Origin: Rhodovulum steppense
Lineage (GTDB): Bacteria; Pseudomonadota; Alphaproteobacteria; Rhodobacterales; Rhodobacteraceae
Assembly (NCBI RefSeq): GCF_004339675.1
Contig: NZ_SLVM01000016.1
Location: 20,412-84,411, forward strand
Length of the DNA: 64,000 nt
Reading direction: 5' to 3'
In this document: positions 9,391 to 18,457 of the stretch, one piece after another
How positions within the stretch are numbered: the first letter of the stretch is position 1
Layout: each line of letters starts with the position of its first letter
Made by a program: the position numbers and the translations under genes
Notes under the pieces: generated by a model
Seen by the model: the letters and a program-made list of their open reading frames with translations, nothing else
The model's database searches: none
Told to the model about the DNA's origin: nothing

Positions 9391-12146
9391 TGTGGACGCT
9401 GGGCGGCATCGGCTTCACCGCGCCCGCGCTCCTTTGGGCGCTGCTGGCGCTGCCCGCGCTGTGGTTCCTGCTGCGCGCCGTGCCGCCCGCGCCGATCCGG
9501 CGGCGGTTTCCCGGCGTCGCGCTGCTGCTCGGCCTGACCGATGACGAGACCCAGACCGACAAGACGCCCTGGTGGCTGTTGCTGCTGCGCATGCTGGCAG
9601 TGGCGGCGCTGATCCTGGGCTTTGCAGGCCCCGTCCTGAACCCGCAGGAGCGTCAGCCGGGGCAGGGGCCGCTTTTGGTCTTCATCGACGGCACATGGGC
9701 CGATGCGCGCGACTGGCCGCGCCGGATCGACCGGGTCGCGGCGCTTCTGGACGAGGCCGGGCGCGACGGGCGGCCCGTGGCGGTGGTGCAGGCGACGGCC
9801 CTGCCCGAGGCGGGGCTTCCCCTCCAGTCGGCCGAGGCCTGGGCCAGCCGTCTGGCCGGTCTGAAGCCCGCCGCCTGGCTGCCCGATCCGGCGGCGCTGT
9901 CGGACTGGGCCGGGGCGCTGGAGGGCGGCTTCGACACGTTCTGGATGTCGGGCGGGCTGGATTACGAGGGGCGGCGCGACCTGATCGCGCGGTTCGAGGC
10001 GGCGGGAACCCTGCGCGTCTTCGAAAGCCCGCGCCCGGTTCTGGCGCTGCGCCCCGCGATCTTCGAGGATGGCGCGATAAGGCTGACCGCGCTGCGCGCC
10101 GGGCCGGGAGAGACCTCCGAGATCACGCTGGCCGCGACGGGGCGCGATCCGGCGGGCGTGGAACGGGTGCTGGCGCGGGTGCCTGCCGGTTTCGAACCGG
10201 GCGCCGCCGAGGTGACGGCGGACCTCGTCCTGCCGCCCGAATTGCGCAACCGGATCAGCCGCTTCGCCATCGAGGGCGTGCGCTCCGCCGGTGCGGTCAG
10301 CCTGACCGATGACAGCCTGAAACGGCGGCGCGTGGCGCTGATCGCGGGGCGCGACGACCGCGAGGGGCTGCAACTGCTCTCGCCGCTGTTCTACCTGCAA
10401 AAGGCGCTGGACCCGACCGCCGACCTGATCGACGGCGCGCTGGCCGACATCATCCTCGCCAGCCCCGATGTGATCGTGCTGGCCGATGTCGCGACCCTCT
10501 CCGCCGCCGAGGCCGAGGCGTTGCAGGACTGGGTCGAGCGCGGCGGGCTTCTGGTGCGCTTTGCCGGGCCGCGGCTGGCCGCCTCGGATATCAGCCGCGA
10601 TGCCGAGGATCCGCTGATGCCGGTGCGGCTGCGCGCAGGCGGGCGCACCGTGGGCGGCGCGATGAGCTGGGGCGAGCCCAAGGCGCTGCGCCCCTTCGCC
10701 GAAACCTCGCCCTTCTTCGGGCTGACGATCCCCGGCGATGTGCAGGTCACTGCGCAGGTCATGGCCCAGCCCGATCCGCAACTGGCCGAACGCGCGATCG
10801 CGGCGCTGGCCGACGGCACGCCGCTGGTCACGCGCAAGCGGCTGGAAGACGGGCAGGTGGTTCTGTTCCACGTCACGGCCAATGCGGAATGGTCCACGCT
10901 GCCGCTTTCGGGGCTGTTCGTGCAGATGCTGGAACGGCTGGCGGTCTCGACCCGCCCCGCCCGGCCCGAGGTGGACGAGCTGCGCGGCACGACCTGGGTT
11001 GCGGAAACCGTTCTGGACGGCTTCGGCGAGGCGGGCGAGGCGGGCAATCTGCCCGGCATCCCCGGCGAACGCCTGGCCGAGGCACGCCCCGCCCCCGACC
11101 TTCCGCCCGGGCTGTATGCCGGCGAGGATCGCCGGCTTGCGCTGAACGTGATCGGCCCCGAAACGGCGCTGACCCCCACGACATGGCCCGCGCGCATCCC
11201 GGTCGAGGGGCTGGCCGTCGCGCGCGAAACCCTGCTCAAGGGCTGGGTTCTGACGGCCGCGCTGGCGATCCTGGCCGCCGACATTCTGGCGTCCCTGTGG
11301 CTGTCGGGGCGGCTCAGGGGGCAACGCTCGGGCGCGGCGGCGGTCCTCGTGCTGGCGCTGATGCTGCCCCGGGGCGCCGAGGCGCAGGTGGACGAGCTGG
11401 CGCTTCGGGCCACGACCGAGGTGGTGCTGGCCCATGTGCTGACCGGCGATGCCCGGGTGGACGAGGTGGCGCGCGCCGGGCTCTGGGGGTTGTCGCAGAA
11501 GCTGATCCAGCGCACCTCGATCGAACCGGCGGACCCGATCGCGGTGAACCTCGAAACCGACGAGCTGTCGTTCTTTCCCTTCCTCTACTGGCCGGTGACG
11601 GCGAACCAGCCGATCCCCTCGCCCGAGGCCTATGCCCGGCTGAACCGCTACCTGCGCACCGGCGGGATGATCCTGTTCGACACCCGCGACGCCGATGTGG
11701 CCCGCTTCGGCGGCGCCTCGCCCGAAGGGCGGCGGCTCCAGCAACTGGCCCGCCCGCTGGACGTGCCGCCGCTGGAACCCCTGCCCGCCGATCATGTGCT
11801 GACGCGCACCTTCTACCTGTTGCAGGATTTCCCCGGCCGCCACACCAGCCGCGATGTCTGGGTCGAGGCCGCCCCCGCGGATGCCGAACAGGCCGAGGGG
11901 ATGCCGTTCCGCGACCTCAATGACGGGGTGACGCCGGTGGTGATCGGCGGCAATGACTGGGCCGCGGCCTGGGCGGTGGATGCGCAGGGCGGCGCGATGT
12001 TCCCGGTGGGCCGCGGCTATGCAGGCGAACGGCAACGGGAAATCGCCTATCGCTTCGGCGTCAACCTGATCATGCATGTGCTGACCGGCAACTACAAATC
12101 CGACCAGGTCCATGTGCCCGCACTTCTGGACAGGCTGGGCCAATGA
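9390..12146 (+). CDS. BatA-like / DUF4159 membrane protein
   Basis: A 918-residue protein. The N-terminus has two membrane segments (about 8-30 and 61-82) in the BatA arrangement, with RRRFPGVALLLGL between them. The following vWA-like strand carries D100-G-T102-W-A104, a degenerate metal site. A further membrane helix lies near 613-640, followed by a second probable export-like stretch, then the DUF4159 domain (about 665-915), which resembles a class I glutamine-amidotransferase-like fold lacking the catalytic residues. A TTG at 9387 is in frame, but the ATG at 9390 sharing the TGA of the previous stop (TGATG) is preferred. Family members occur with MoxR/DUF58; function unknown. Confidence 0.87.
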   Translation: MWTLGGIGFTAPALLWALLALPALWFLLRAVPPAPIRRRFPGVALLLGLTDDETQTDKTPWWLLLLRMLAVAALILGFAGPVLNPQERQPGQGPLLVFIDGTWADARDWPRRIDRVAALLDEAGRDGRPVAVVQATALPEAGLPLQSAEAWASRLAGLKPAAWLPDPAALSDWAGALEGGFDTFWMSGGLDYEGRRDLIARFEAAGTLRVFESPRPVLALRPAIFEDGAIRLTALRAGPGETSEITLAATGRDPAGVERVLARVPAGFEPGAAEVTADLVLPPELRNRISRFAIEGVRSAGAVSLTDDSLKRRRVALIAGRDDREGLQLLSPLFYLQKALDPTADLIDGALADIILASPDVIVLADVATLSAAEAEALQDWVERGGLLVRFAGPRLAASDISRDAEDPLMPVRLRAGGRTVGGAMSWGEPKALRPFAETSPFFGLTIPGDVQVTAQVMAQPDPQLAERAIAALADGTPLVTRKRLEDGQVVLFHVTANAEWSTLPLSGLFVQMLERLAVSTRPARPEVDELRGTTWVAETVLDGFGEAGEAGNLPGIPGERLAEARPAPDLPPGLYAGEDRRLALNVIGPETALTPTTWPARIPVEGLAVARETLLKGWVLTAALAILAADILASLWLSGRLRGQRSGAAAVLVLALMLPRGAEAQVDELALRATTEVVLAHVLTGDARVDEVARAGLWGLSQKLIQRTSIEPADPIAVNLETDELSFFPFLYWPVTANQPIPSPEAYARLNRYLRTGGMILFDTRDADVARFGGASPEGRRLQQLARPLDVPPLEPLPADHVLTRTFYLLQDFPGRHTSRDVWVEAAPADAEQAEGMPFRDLNDGVTPVVIGGNDWAAAWAVDAQGGAMFPVGRGYAGERQREIAYRFGVNLIMHVLTGNYKSDQVHVPALLDRLGQ

Positions 12147-14194
12147 CCGGCAACGTGATCCTCGATCCGCTGATCCCCTGGCCGCTGGTCTGGGTGCTGA
12201 CGGCCCTGGCCGTCGCGATCACCGGCCTTGCCCTGTGGCGCGGGCTGGCGGGCTGGTGGCTGCGGGGGCTGGCGGCGGCGGCGATCCTGGCGGCGCTGGT
12301 CAATCCCGCGCTCCAGACCGAGGAACGCAACCCGCTGTCGGACATCGTGGTTCTGGTGGTCGATGACAGCGCCAGCCAGCGCCTTGCCGACCGCCCCGAA
12401 CAGACCGCCGCCGCCATCGCCCGGATCGAGGCCGAGATCGCGGCGCTGGAAAATACCGAACTGCGCATCCTCCGCGTGGGCGATGGCGAGGGCAACGAGG
12501 GCACGCTTCTGATGACCGCGCTGGCCGCCGCGCTGGCCGAGGTGCCGCGCGCCCGGCTGGCGGGGGCGATCCTGCTGACCGACGGGCAGGTGCACGATCT
12601 GGACCGCGCGCCGCCCATGGCCGCGCCGCTGCACGCGCTGCTGACCGGACAGCGCGACGACTGGGACCGGCGGCTGGTGGTGCGCAATGCCCCGGCCTTT
12701 GCGATTCTTGGCGAACAGGTCATGCTGACGCTGCGGATCGAGGATCAGGGCGCGGTGCCCGCCACGCTCGGCCAGACGACGCAGGTCCGGGTGGCCATCG
12801 ATGGCGGGCCTGCGCAAAGCTACACGGTGCCGCTGAACCGCGATATCGACGTGCCGCTGGTGCTGGACCATGCGGGCCGGAACGTGATCCAGTTCTCGGT
12901 GGCGCTCGAAGAGGGCGAACTGACCGACCGCAACAATGCCGCCGTGGTCCAGATCAACGGCGTGCGCGACCGGCTGCGCGTCCTGCTGGTCTCGGGCGAG
13001 CCGCATGCGGGCGAACGGACCTGGCGCAACCTGCTGAAATCGGACAGTTCCGTGGACCTCGTCCATTTCACGATCCTGCGCCCGCCCGACAAGCATGACG
13101 GCGTGCCGGTGTCGGAACTGTCGCTGATCGCCTTTCCCACGCGCGAGCTGTTCCTCGACAAGATCGACGAGTTCGACCTGATCATCTTCGACCGCTACAA
13201 GCGGCGCGGCATCCTGCCCGGGCTCTATCTCGAGAATGTGCGCGACTATGTCGAAAAGGGCGGCGCGGTGCTGATCGCGGCCGGACCCGAATTTGCCAGC
13301 GCGGATTCGCTCTACCGCTCGCCTCTGGCCCAGATCCTGCCCGCCGCGCCCACGGCGCGCGTCCTCGAAGAGGGCTTCCGCCCCGAGATCACCGAACTGG
13401 GCCAGCGCCACCCGGTGACCGAGGGGCTGGAGGCCGAGGCCGACGGCCCCTGGGGCCGCTGGTTCCGCCTGATCGAACTTGAGGCCGGAGGCGGGCAGGC
13501 GGTGATGTCCGGCCCCGGCGCGCGGCCGCTTCTGCTGCTCGACCGGGTGGGCGAGGGGCGCGTGGCGCTGATGGCCTCGGATCACGCCTGGCTGTGGAAT
13601 CGCGGCTTCGAGGGCGGCGGGCCACAGATGGAACTGCTGCGCCAGCTCGCGCACTGGATGATGAAGGAACCCGACCTCGAAGAGGAATCGCTGGGCGCCG
13701 CCGCCGAGGGCCAGACCATGACGATCACCCGCCGCTCGCTGTCCGAAGGCGCGCGCGGCGTCGAGATCACCCGCCCCGATGGCGAGACCGAGACGCTGGA
13801 TCTGCAGGAAACCGCGCCGGGCCGGTTCCAGGCCACCTATGAAGGGCCAGAGATCGGGCTTTACCGTCTGTCGGATGCGGAACTGGAAACCGTGATCGCA
13901 TTGGGACCGTCTGCGCCCCGCGAATTCGAGGAAACGATCGCCAGCGGCGTGCCGCTGGCCCCCGCGGTCGAGCCGACGCGGGGCGGCATCCTGCCGATCC
14001 ATGCCGGGCTGCCCGACATCCGCACCGTGCGCGAGGGGCGGCTGGCGGCGGGCCGGGGCTGGATCGGGATCACCCCGCGCGGGGCCTACCTGACCGCCGA
14101 TCTGCGCATCACGCCGCTGGCCCCGGCCTGGGCGATGCTGCTGCTCGCTGCCGCCCTCAGCCTGGGCGCCTGGCTGCGCGAGGGGCGCCGCTAG
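12143..14194 (+). CDS. Membrane protein with vWA-like and glutamine-amidotransferase-like regions
   Basis: The 683-residue product begins with two membrane helices (about 12-31 and 40-55). A vWA-like domain follows with an intact D74-D-S76-A-S78 motif and ILLTDGQ (D147). A beta-rich region comes next, then a Rossmann-like part (about 275-480) containing VLLVSGEPH and LIIFDRYKRRG, comparable to the amidotransferase-like domain of COG5426-type proteins. A final helix near 662-680 ends in a basic tail. Most of the protein should face the periplasm. It starts at an ATGA overlap with the DUF4159 gene and ends the operon. Function unknown; the gene order argues for one envelope-associated complex with MoxR. 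Confidence 0.85.
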   Translation: MTGNVILDPLIPWPLVWVLTALAVAITGLALWRGLAGWWLRGLAAAAILAALVNPALQTEERNPLSDIVVLVVDDSASQRLADRPEQTAAAIARIEAEIAALENTELRILRVGDGEGNEGTLLMTALAAALAEVPRARLAGAILLTDGQVHDLDRAPPMAAPLHALLTGQRDDWDRRLVVRNAPAFAILGEQVMLTLRIEDQGAVPATLGQTTQVRVAIDGGPAQSYTVPLNRDIDVPLVLDHAGRNVIQFSVALEEGELTDRNNAAVVQINGVRDRLRVLLVSGEPHAGERTWRNLLKSDSSVDLVHFTILRPPDKHDGVPVSELSLIAFPTRELFLDKIDEFDLIIFDRYKRRGILPGLYLENVRDYVEKGGAVLIAAGPEFASADSLYRSPLAQILPAAPTARVLEEGFRPEITELGQRHPVTEGLEAEADGPWGRWFRLIELEAGGGQAVMSGPGARPLLLLDRVGEGRVALMASDHAWLWNRGFEGGGPQMELLRQLAHWMMKEPDLEEESLGAAAEGQTMTITRRSLSEGARGVEITRPDGETETLDLQETAPGRFQATYEGPEIGLYRLSDAELETVIALGPSAPREFEETIASGVPLAPAVEPTRGGILPIHAGLPDIRTVREGRLAAGRGWIGITPRGAYLTADLRITPLAPAWAMLLLAAALSLGAWLREGRR

Positions 14195-14204
14195 CTGCGC
14201 CCCA

Positions 14205-14263
14205 GTTCTTTTTTGGCCGCAAATATCCCGGGAGGAGTCTGCAAGGATGGGCGGCAGTGCCCG
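14205..14263 (+). repeat. Dispersed intergenic repeat, copy B
   Basis: After the operon end the sequence reads GTTCTTTTTTGGCCGC, AAATATCCCGGGAGGAGTC, TGCAAGGA, then GGGCGGCAGTGCCCGCC. It is the same element as 1316-1373 in the same orientation relative to the upstream gene. Here it lies between two convergent genes. A T6 run precedes the element, so it could serve in termination, but no long stem sits before the T run. Confidence 0.7.
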
Positions 14264-14287
14264 CCTGATCCGGCCCCGCCACGCGCT

Positions 14288-14896
14288 CTATCTGGTGTTG
14301 CTGGTCGAGGCGGTGTCGGTCAGGCCCGCGGCGGCGGCCTTTTCGGCCAGAACCTCGGCACGGGGACGCCAGCGATAGGTCGGATCTTCGGCCGTGCGCG
14401 CCCAGAACAGGTCGCCCCCCGTCCGCCACGGGTCGAGCACCACGCCCGCCTGCAAAGGATCGCCCTTTCGGCTGAGGATCACCGTGGAATGGTCGATCCG
14501 GAACAGCCGCTCGCCGGGCGAGATGGCGCGGTGCAGTTGCAGCGTGCGGAACCCTTCCTGGGCCAGGCGGGCCTCCATGTCCTCGGCCCAGTGATAGCAC
14601 AGGCCCCGGTCGCGCAGGCCCATGTTGACCTTGGTGTTATGCACCAGCGGCGGGTCGGTCACGCGGTAGTCGCGCGCCAGCTGGCGGGCATGGGCATGCG
14701 CGATCTCGGCGGCGCGGGCGGCCTCGGCGGGGTCGATGCCGGGGCCCAGATCCTGGATCGTGCGCGCCAGCGCCGTGACCTCGGCGGGGTCGGGCGGGGG
14801 CAGGCCGTCCTGTCCCGGGGGAGCGGCGGCGCAGCCGGCCAGCGCGAGGGCGGCCACCAGCATCGGCGCGGCGAGGGGGGAACGGGTTCTGGTCAC
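14288..14896 (-). CDS. Putative lipoprotein with Cys-His-Asp (papain-like) arrangement
   Basis: A 202-residue protein with a lipoprotein signal peptide: basic start, hydrophobic core and LAGC lipobox with Cys22. The mature part contains GLCYHWAEDM (C100), RIDHSTVIL (H136) and VVLDPWR (D155). That order and context (Cys at a helix start, His on a strand, Asp after the next strand) matches transglutaminase/papain-like cysteine hydrolases. This assignment is my inference; I do not recognise a named family. The GTG start at 14896 is supported by ACGGAG eight bases upstream and by the signal peptide. It lies downstream of the DUF599 gene on the same strand. Confidence 0.7.
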   Translation of the reverse strand: MTRTRSPLAAPMLVAALALAGCAAAPPGQDGLPPPDPAEVTALARTIQDLGPGIDPAEAARAAEIAHAHARQLARDYRVTDPPLVHNTKVNMGLRDRGLCYHWAEDMEARLAQEGFRTLQLHRAISPGERLFRIDHSTVILSRKGDPLQAGVVLDPWRTGGDLFWARTAEDPTYRWRPRAEVLAEKAAAAGLTDTASTSNTR

Positions 14897-14964
14897 GGGC
14901 GCTCCGTCGGGTCGATGGCGTTGGTCACTGGCTAGCCCGGCTCTGTCCGTCTGTCGAGCGGTCC

Positions 14965-15666
14965 TCATGGCGCGCCCTCGCCGAGCAGCGCCCGGCGCGA
15001 GTTCGAGGCGAATTCCCGGCGCCAGAGCACCCAGCCGGTCAGCACCGTCGCAGCGATCAGCGGCAGCGGCCCCAGCAGCCAGGCCAGCCCGCAAAGCGCG
15101 AAATAGAGCGAGCGCATGCCCCGGTTGAAGCTGCGCGCGGCGGTGATGTTGATCTCGGCGGCCTGGGCGGCGCGGGGCAGGGCGGCGGGGTGCTCCGGCT
15201 CGTTCGGGACGGCGGCCATGATGACCGCGCAATAGCCGAACAGCCGGTGCGACCAGACGAATTTGAGGAAGGCATTGGCCACGAACAGCAGGATCGCGAG
15301 GATCTTCAGCTCCCACACGATGGCGGGGGCGGCGTCCAGCGTCAGATCCTCGGCCAGGCCCAGCAGCCGCTCGGTATTGCCGATCAGCGCGAGTCCCGCG
15401 CCGATGATGATCATCGCGGCCGAGGCGAAGAAGGTGGTGCCCTGGCGCAGGGTGGACAGGATCGTGGCGTCGAAGATGCGCGGCTGGCGGGTCACGAGCT
15501 GGCGCATCCATTCCCGCCGGTAGCCCGACATCAGCACCGAGACCGAGGGGCGGGCCGCCGAGGAATGCTCGATTCGCCAGCCGATCCAGAGCCAGGCCGC
15601 GATCCACAGGCCGAGGGCTGCGGCATCCAGCGCCGTGAACATTGCGATCCGGTCGAGCAGTTCCAT
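14965..15666 (-). CDS. DUF599 family membrane protein
   Basis: A 233-residue integral membrane protein with about four helices (near 10-30, 76-98, 118-140 and 190-215). The RQPRIFDATILSTLRQGTTFFAS stretch, read around residues 60-84, and the later NRGMRSLYFALCGLAWLLGP are diagnostic of DUF599. Function is unknown. It is divergent from glcD, with 83 bases between the starts, and the downstream lipoprotein is probably co-transcribed. Confidence 0.85.
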   Translation of the reverse strand: MELLDRIAMFTALDAAALGLWIAAWLWIGWRIEHSSAARPSVSVLMSGYRREWMRQLVTRQPRIFDATILSTLRQGTTFFASAAMIIIGAGLALIGNTERLLGLAEDLTLDAAPAIVWELKILAILLFVANAFLKFVWSHRLFGYCAVIMAAVPNEPEHPAALPRAAQAAEINITAARSFNRGMRSLYFALCGLAWLLGPLPLIAATVLTGWVLWRREFASNSRRALLGEGAP

Positions 15667-15696
15667 GGGCGCGAGCCTAGACGCAGGGGAAAGCGC

Positions 15697-15735
15697 TTGT
15701 CAGCGCGGAATATTGGTTATAATTTCTTACCAATA
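15697..15735 (+). promoter_or_regulatory. glcDEF promoter with overlapping inverted repeat
   Basis: A perfect TATAAT (15718-15723) follows TTGTCA (15697-15702) at a 15-base spacing. A perfect inverted repeat TATTGGT-N11-ACCAATA (15711-15717 and 15729-15735) encloses the -10 box. TGGT/ACCA half-sites are common for GntR-type regulators such as GlcC/FadR/PdhR, so repression or glycolate-responsive control is likely. The spacer is short, so an activator may be needed. Confidence 0.6.
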
Positions 15736-15749
15736 AGGGAGGAACGCCG

Positions 15750-17183
15750 ATGGACATGCCCGTGCCGAATGCCGCGGTCATCGCGAAGAAGGAGCATGTG
15801 GTGGCCCGTCTGGCCGAGGTGCTGCCCGAGGGCGCGGTGATCCATGATCCGGCCGAAACGCGCGCCTATGAATGCGACGCGCTGGCCGCCTATCGCTGCC
15901 CGCCGATGGCGGCGGTCCTGCCCGGCTCGACCGCGGAGGTCGCGGCCGTGCTGCGCATCTGCCACGAGGAGGGCGTGCCGGTGGTCCCGCGCGGGTCGGG
16001 CACGTCTCTGGCGGGCGGCGCGATGCCGACGGCGGATTCCGTGATCCTGGGCGTGGCGCGGCTGAACAGGGTGCTGGAGGTCGATTACGACAACCGCGTC
16101 ATCCGGGTCGAGGCCGGGCGCACCAATCTGAGCGTGACCGGCGCGGTCGAGGCCGATGGCTTCTTCTACGCGCCCGATCCCTCGTCGCAACTGGCCTGCG
16201 CCATCGCGGGCAATATCGCGATGAATTCGGGGGGCGCGCATTGCCTGAAATACGGGGTGACCACCAACAACCTGCTGGGCGTGACGCTGGTGACGATGGA
16301 CGGCACCGTGGTCGAGATCGGCGGGGCCTACATGGATGCGGGCGGCTATGACTGGCTGGGGGTGATCTGCGGATCCGAGGGGCAACTGGGCGTGGTGACC
16401 GAGGCGACGCTGCGCATCCTGCCCAAGCCCGAGGGGGCGCGGCCCGTGCTGATGGGGTTCGACAGTTCCGAGGTGGCGGGGGCCTGTGTCGCGGATATCA
16501 TCAAGGCGGGCGTGCTGCCCGTGGCGATCGAGTTCATGGACCGCCCCTGCATCCGCGCGACCGAGGCCTTTGCGGGAGCGGGCTATCCCGATTGCGAGGC
16601 GCTGCTGATCGTCGAGGTCGAGGGCAGCCCGGCCGAGATCGACGAGCAGCTGGGCCTGATCAAGCAGATCGCCCGCAGGCATGATCCGGTCGAGCTGCGC
16701 GAAAGCGGGTCCGAGGCGGAAAGCGCGGCGATCTGGAAGGGGCGGAAATCGGCCTTTGGCGCGATGGGGCAACTGGGCGATTACATGTGCCTTGACGGGA
16801 CGATCCCGGTCTCGGCGCTGCCCCATGTGCTGCGCCGGATCGGCGAGATGTCGGCCGAGTTCGGGCTGGGCGTGGCCAACGTGTTCCATGCGGGGGACGG
16901 CAACATGCACCCGCTGATCCTGTTCGACGCCAACACGCCGGGCGATCTGGAACGCTGCGAGGCGTTCGGGGCGGCGATCCTGAAGCTCTGCGTCGAGGTG
17001 GGCGGCTGCCTGACCGGCGAGCATGGGGTGGGCATCGAGAAGCGCGACCTGATGGGGGTGCAGTTCGACCCCGTGGACCTGGAAGCCCAGATGCGGGTGA
17101 AGGACGTGTTCGATCCCGGCTGGCTGCTGAACCCGGCCAAGGTCTTTCCGCTGGAGGCGAGCGCGGGGCGGCGGGCGGGTTAG
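15750..17183 (+). CDS. glcD: Glycolate oxidase subunit GlcD (FAD-binding)
   Basis: A 477-residue FAD subunit that oxidises glycolate to glyoxylate. The PCMH-type FAD-binding domain covers about 50-230, with VVPRGSGTSLAGGA near 75-88 contacting the FAD pyrophosphate. The C-terminal FAD-oxidase domain carries FHAGDGNMHP near 378 and TGEHGVGIEKR near 425. Length agrees with E. coli GlcD (499). The ATG at 15750 has GGGAGG at proper spacing. It is first in glcDEF. D-lactate dehydrogenases share the fold, but the following GlcE and GlcF genes fix the identity. Confidence 0.95.
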   Translation: MDMPVPNAAVIAKKEHVVARLAEVLPEGAVIHDPAETRAYECDALAAYRCPPMAAVLPGSTAEVAAVLRICHEEGVPVVPRGSGTSLAGGAMPTADSVILGVARLNRVLEVDYDNRVIRVEAGRTNLSVTGAVEADGFFYAPDPSSQLACAIAGNIAMNSGGAHCLKYGVTTNNLLGVTLVTMDGTVVEIGGAYMDAGGYDWLGVICGSEGQLGVVTEATLRILPKPEGARPVLMGFDSSEVAGACVADIIKAGVLPVAIEFMDRPCIRATEAFAGAGYPDCEALLIVEVEGSPAEIDEQLGLIKQIARRHDPVELRESGSEAESAAIWKGRKSAFGAMGQLGDYMCLDGTIPVSALPHVLRRIGEMSAEFGLGVANVFHAGDGNMHPLILFDANTPGDLERCEAFGAAILKLCVEVGGCLTGEHGVGIEKRDLMGVQFDPVDLEAQMRVKDVFDPGWLLNPAKVFPLEASAGRRAG

Positions 17184-17184
17184 G

Positions 17185-17249
17185 GGGCTTTCCGCCCCCT
17201 CTTGCCCTGCGGGCAATTCACCCCCGAGGATATTTGGAGCCAGAAGAAG
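17185..17249 (-). repeat. Dispersed intergenic repeat, copy C (inverted)
   Basis: Read on the minus strand this gap gives GCTTCTTCTGGCTCC, AAATATCCTCGGGGG, TTGCCC-GCA-GGGC and a G-rich block ending in GGCGGAAAGCCCC. It is the same element as copies A and B but lies inside the glc operon. Its CTTCTTCTGGCTCC edge becomes, on the plus strand, GGAGCCAGAAGAAG, the ribosome-binding region of glcE. Confidence 0.65.
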
Positions 17250-17250
17250 C

Positions 17251-18453
17251 ATGATGAGACCGGGGACGGAAGCGGAGCTGGCCGAGGCGGTGGCGGCGGC
17301 GGCGGGGCCGTTGCGCATTCTGGGCGGGGGCACGCGGCCAGTGGGCCGGCCGGTCGAGGGCGAGGCGCTGTCGGTGGCGGGGCTGTCGGGGGTGGTGCTT
17401 TACGAGCCGGGCGCGCTGACGCTGGTGGTGCGCGCGGGCACGCCGCTGGAGGAGGTCGAGCGGGTGCTGGCCGGTGAGGGGCAGCGGCTGGCCTTCGAGC
17501 CGATGGATCACCGGGTGCTCCTGGGCGGTTCGGGCGTGCCGACCATCGGGGGCGTGGTGGCGGGCAATGTCTCGGGGCCGCGGCGGGTGCAGGCGGGGGC
17601 CTGTCGCGACGCCCTGATCGGGGTGCGCTTCGTCGACGGGCGGGGCGCGGTGATCCGCAACGGGGGGCGCGTGATGAAGAATGTCACGGGCTATGACCTG
17701 GTCAAGCTGATGGCGGGCAGCCGGGGCACGCTGGGGGTGTTGAGCGAGGTGGCCTTCAAGCTGTTGCCGGTGCCCGAGAGTGTCGCGACCGTCACGCTGC
17801 ACGAGGCGGATGGCGCGCGGGCCTTCGAGGCGATGACGCGGGCGATGAAGAGCCCTTTCGAGGTGTCGGGGGCGGCCTGGCTGCCGGGGAAGGGTGAGGT
17901 GCATCTGCGGCTGGAGGGCTTCGCGGGGTCGGTGGCCTATCGCGCGGGGCGGTTGCGGGCGCTGCTGGCCGGTCCGGGCGAGGTGACGGTCGAGACCGGG
18001 GCCGAGGCGAATGCGCGGCTGTGGCGGGCGATCCGGGATGTCGAGGCGCTGGCCGGGCACGCCTTTGTCTGGCGGGTGTCGATGGCGCCCGGCGCGATGC
18101 GGGCGGGGCTGCGGGCCGATCTGGACCGGACGGCGCGGTTCGACCGGGTGGTGGACTGGGCCGGGGGCCTGTGCTGGATCGGGATGACCGAGGCGCAGGC
18201 GGCGGATTATGCGCCGCGCTTCGGGGCGGCGGATGCGGTTGCGGGGGCGATCCGGTTCCATCGCGACCTGCAGGCGGAAATGGCCGATCCGGAACTGGGC
18301 GGCGGCCATGCGACGCTGGTCAAGGGGCCGGAGGCGTTGCGCGCCGCCGTGCCGGTGTTCCAGCCCGAGCCCGCGCCGCTGGCCGCGCTCGCGCGGGGGC
18401 TGAGGGCGCAGTTCGATCCGCGCGGCATTCTGAACCCCGGGCTAATGGGATAG
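17251..18453 (+). CDS. glcE: Glycolate oxidase subunit GlcE (FAD-binding)
   Basis: A 400-residue second FAD-type subunit of glycolate oxidase, required for activity of the GlcDEF complex. The FAD_binding_4-like N-terminal half shows LRILGGGTRPVGR near 20-32 and GGVVAGNVSGPRR near 96-108, followed by KNVTGYDLVKLMAGSRGTLGV near 143-163, read as separate conserved blocks of the family. The start at 17251 has GGAG in the preceding gap, which is formed by the inverted repeat copy C. It is about 50 residues longer than E. coli GlcE (350), in line with other alphaproteobacterial members. Confidence 0.93.
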   Translation: MMRPGTEAELAEAVAAAAGPLRILGGGTRPVGRPVEGEALSVAGLSGVVLYEPGALTLVVRAGTPLEEVERVLAGEGQRLAFEPMDHRVLLGGSGVPTIGGVVAGNVSGPRRVQAGACRDALIGVRFVDGRGAVIRNGGRVMKNVTGYDLVKLMAGSRGTLGVLSEVAFKLLPVPESVATVTLHEADGARAFEAMTRAMKSPFEVSGAAWLPGKGEVHLRLEGFAGSVAYRAGRLRALLAGPGEVTVETGAEANARLWRAIRDVEALAGHAFVWRVSMAPGAMRAGLRADLDRTARFDRVVDWAGGLCWIGMTEAQAADYAPRFGAADAVAGAIRFHRDLQAEMADPELGGGHATLVKGPEALRAAVPVFQPEPAPLAALARGLRAQFDPRGILNPGLMG

Positions 18454-18457
18454 CGCG

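Noticed and set aside
9324..12143. A 939-codon open frame on the minus strand opposite the DUF4159 gene
   Set aside because: It is rich in Arg, Gln, His, Gly and Pro with no domain, as expected for a shadow frame of a high-GC gene, and the plus-strand frame has clear family motifs and operon overlaps.
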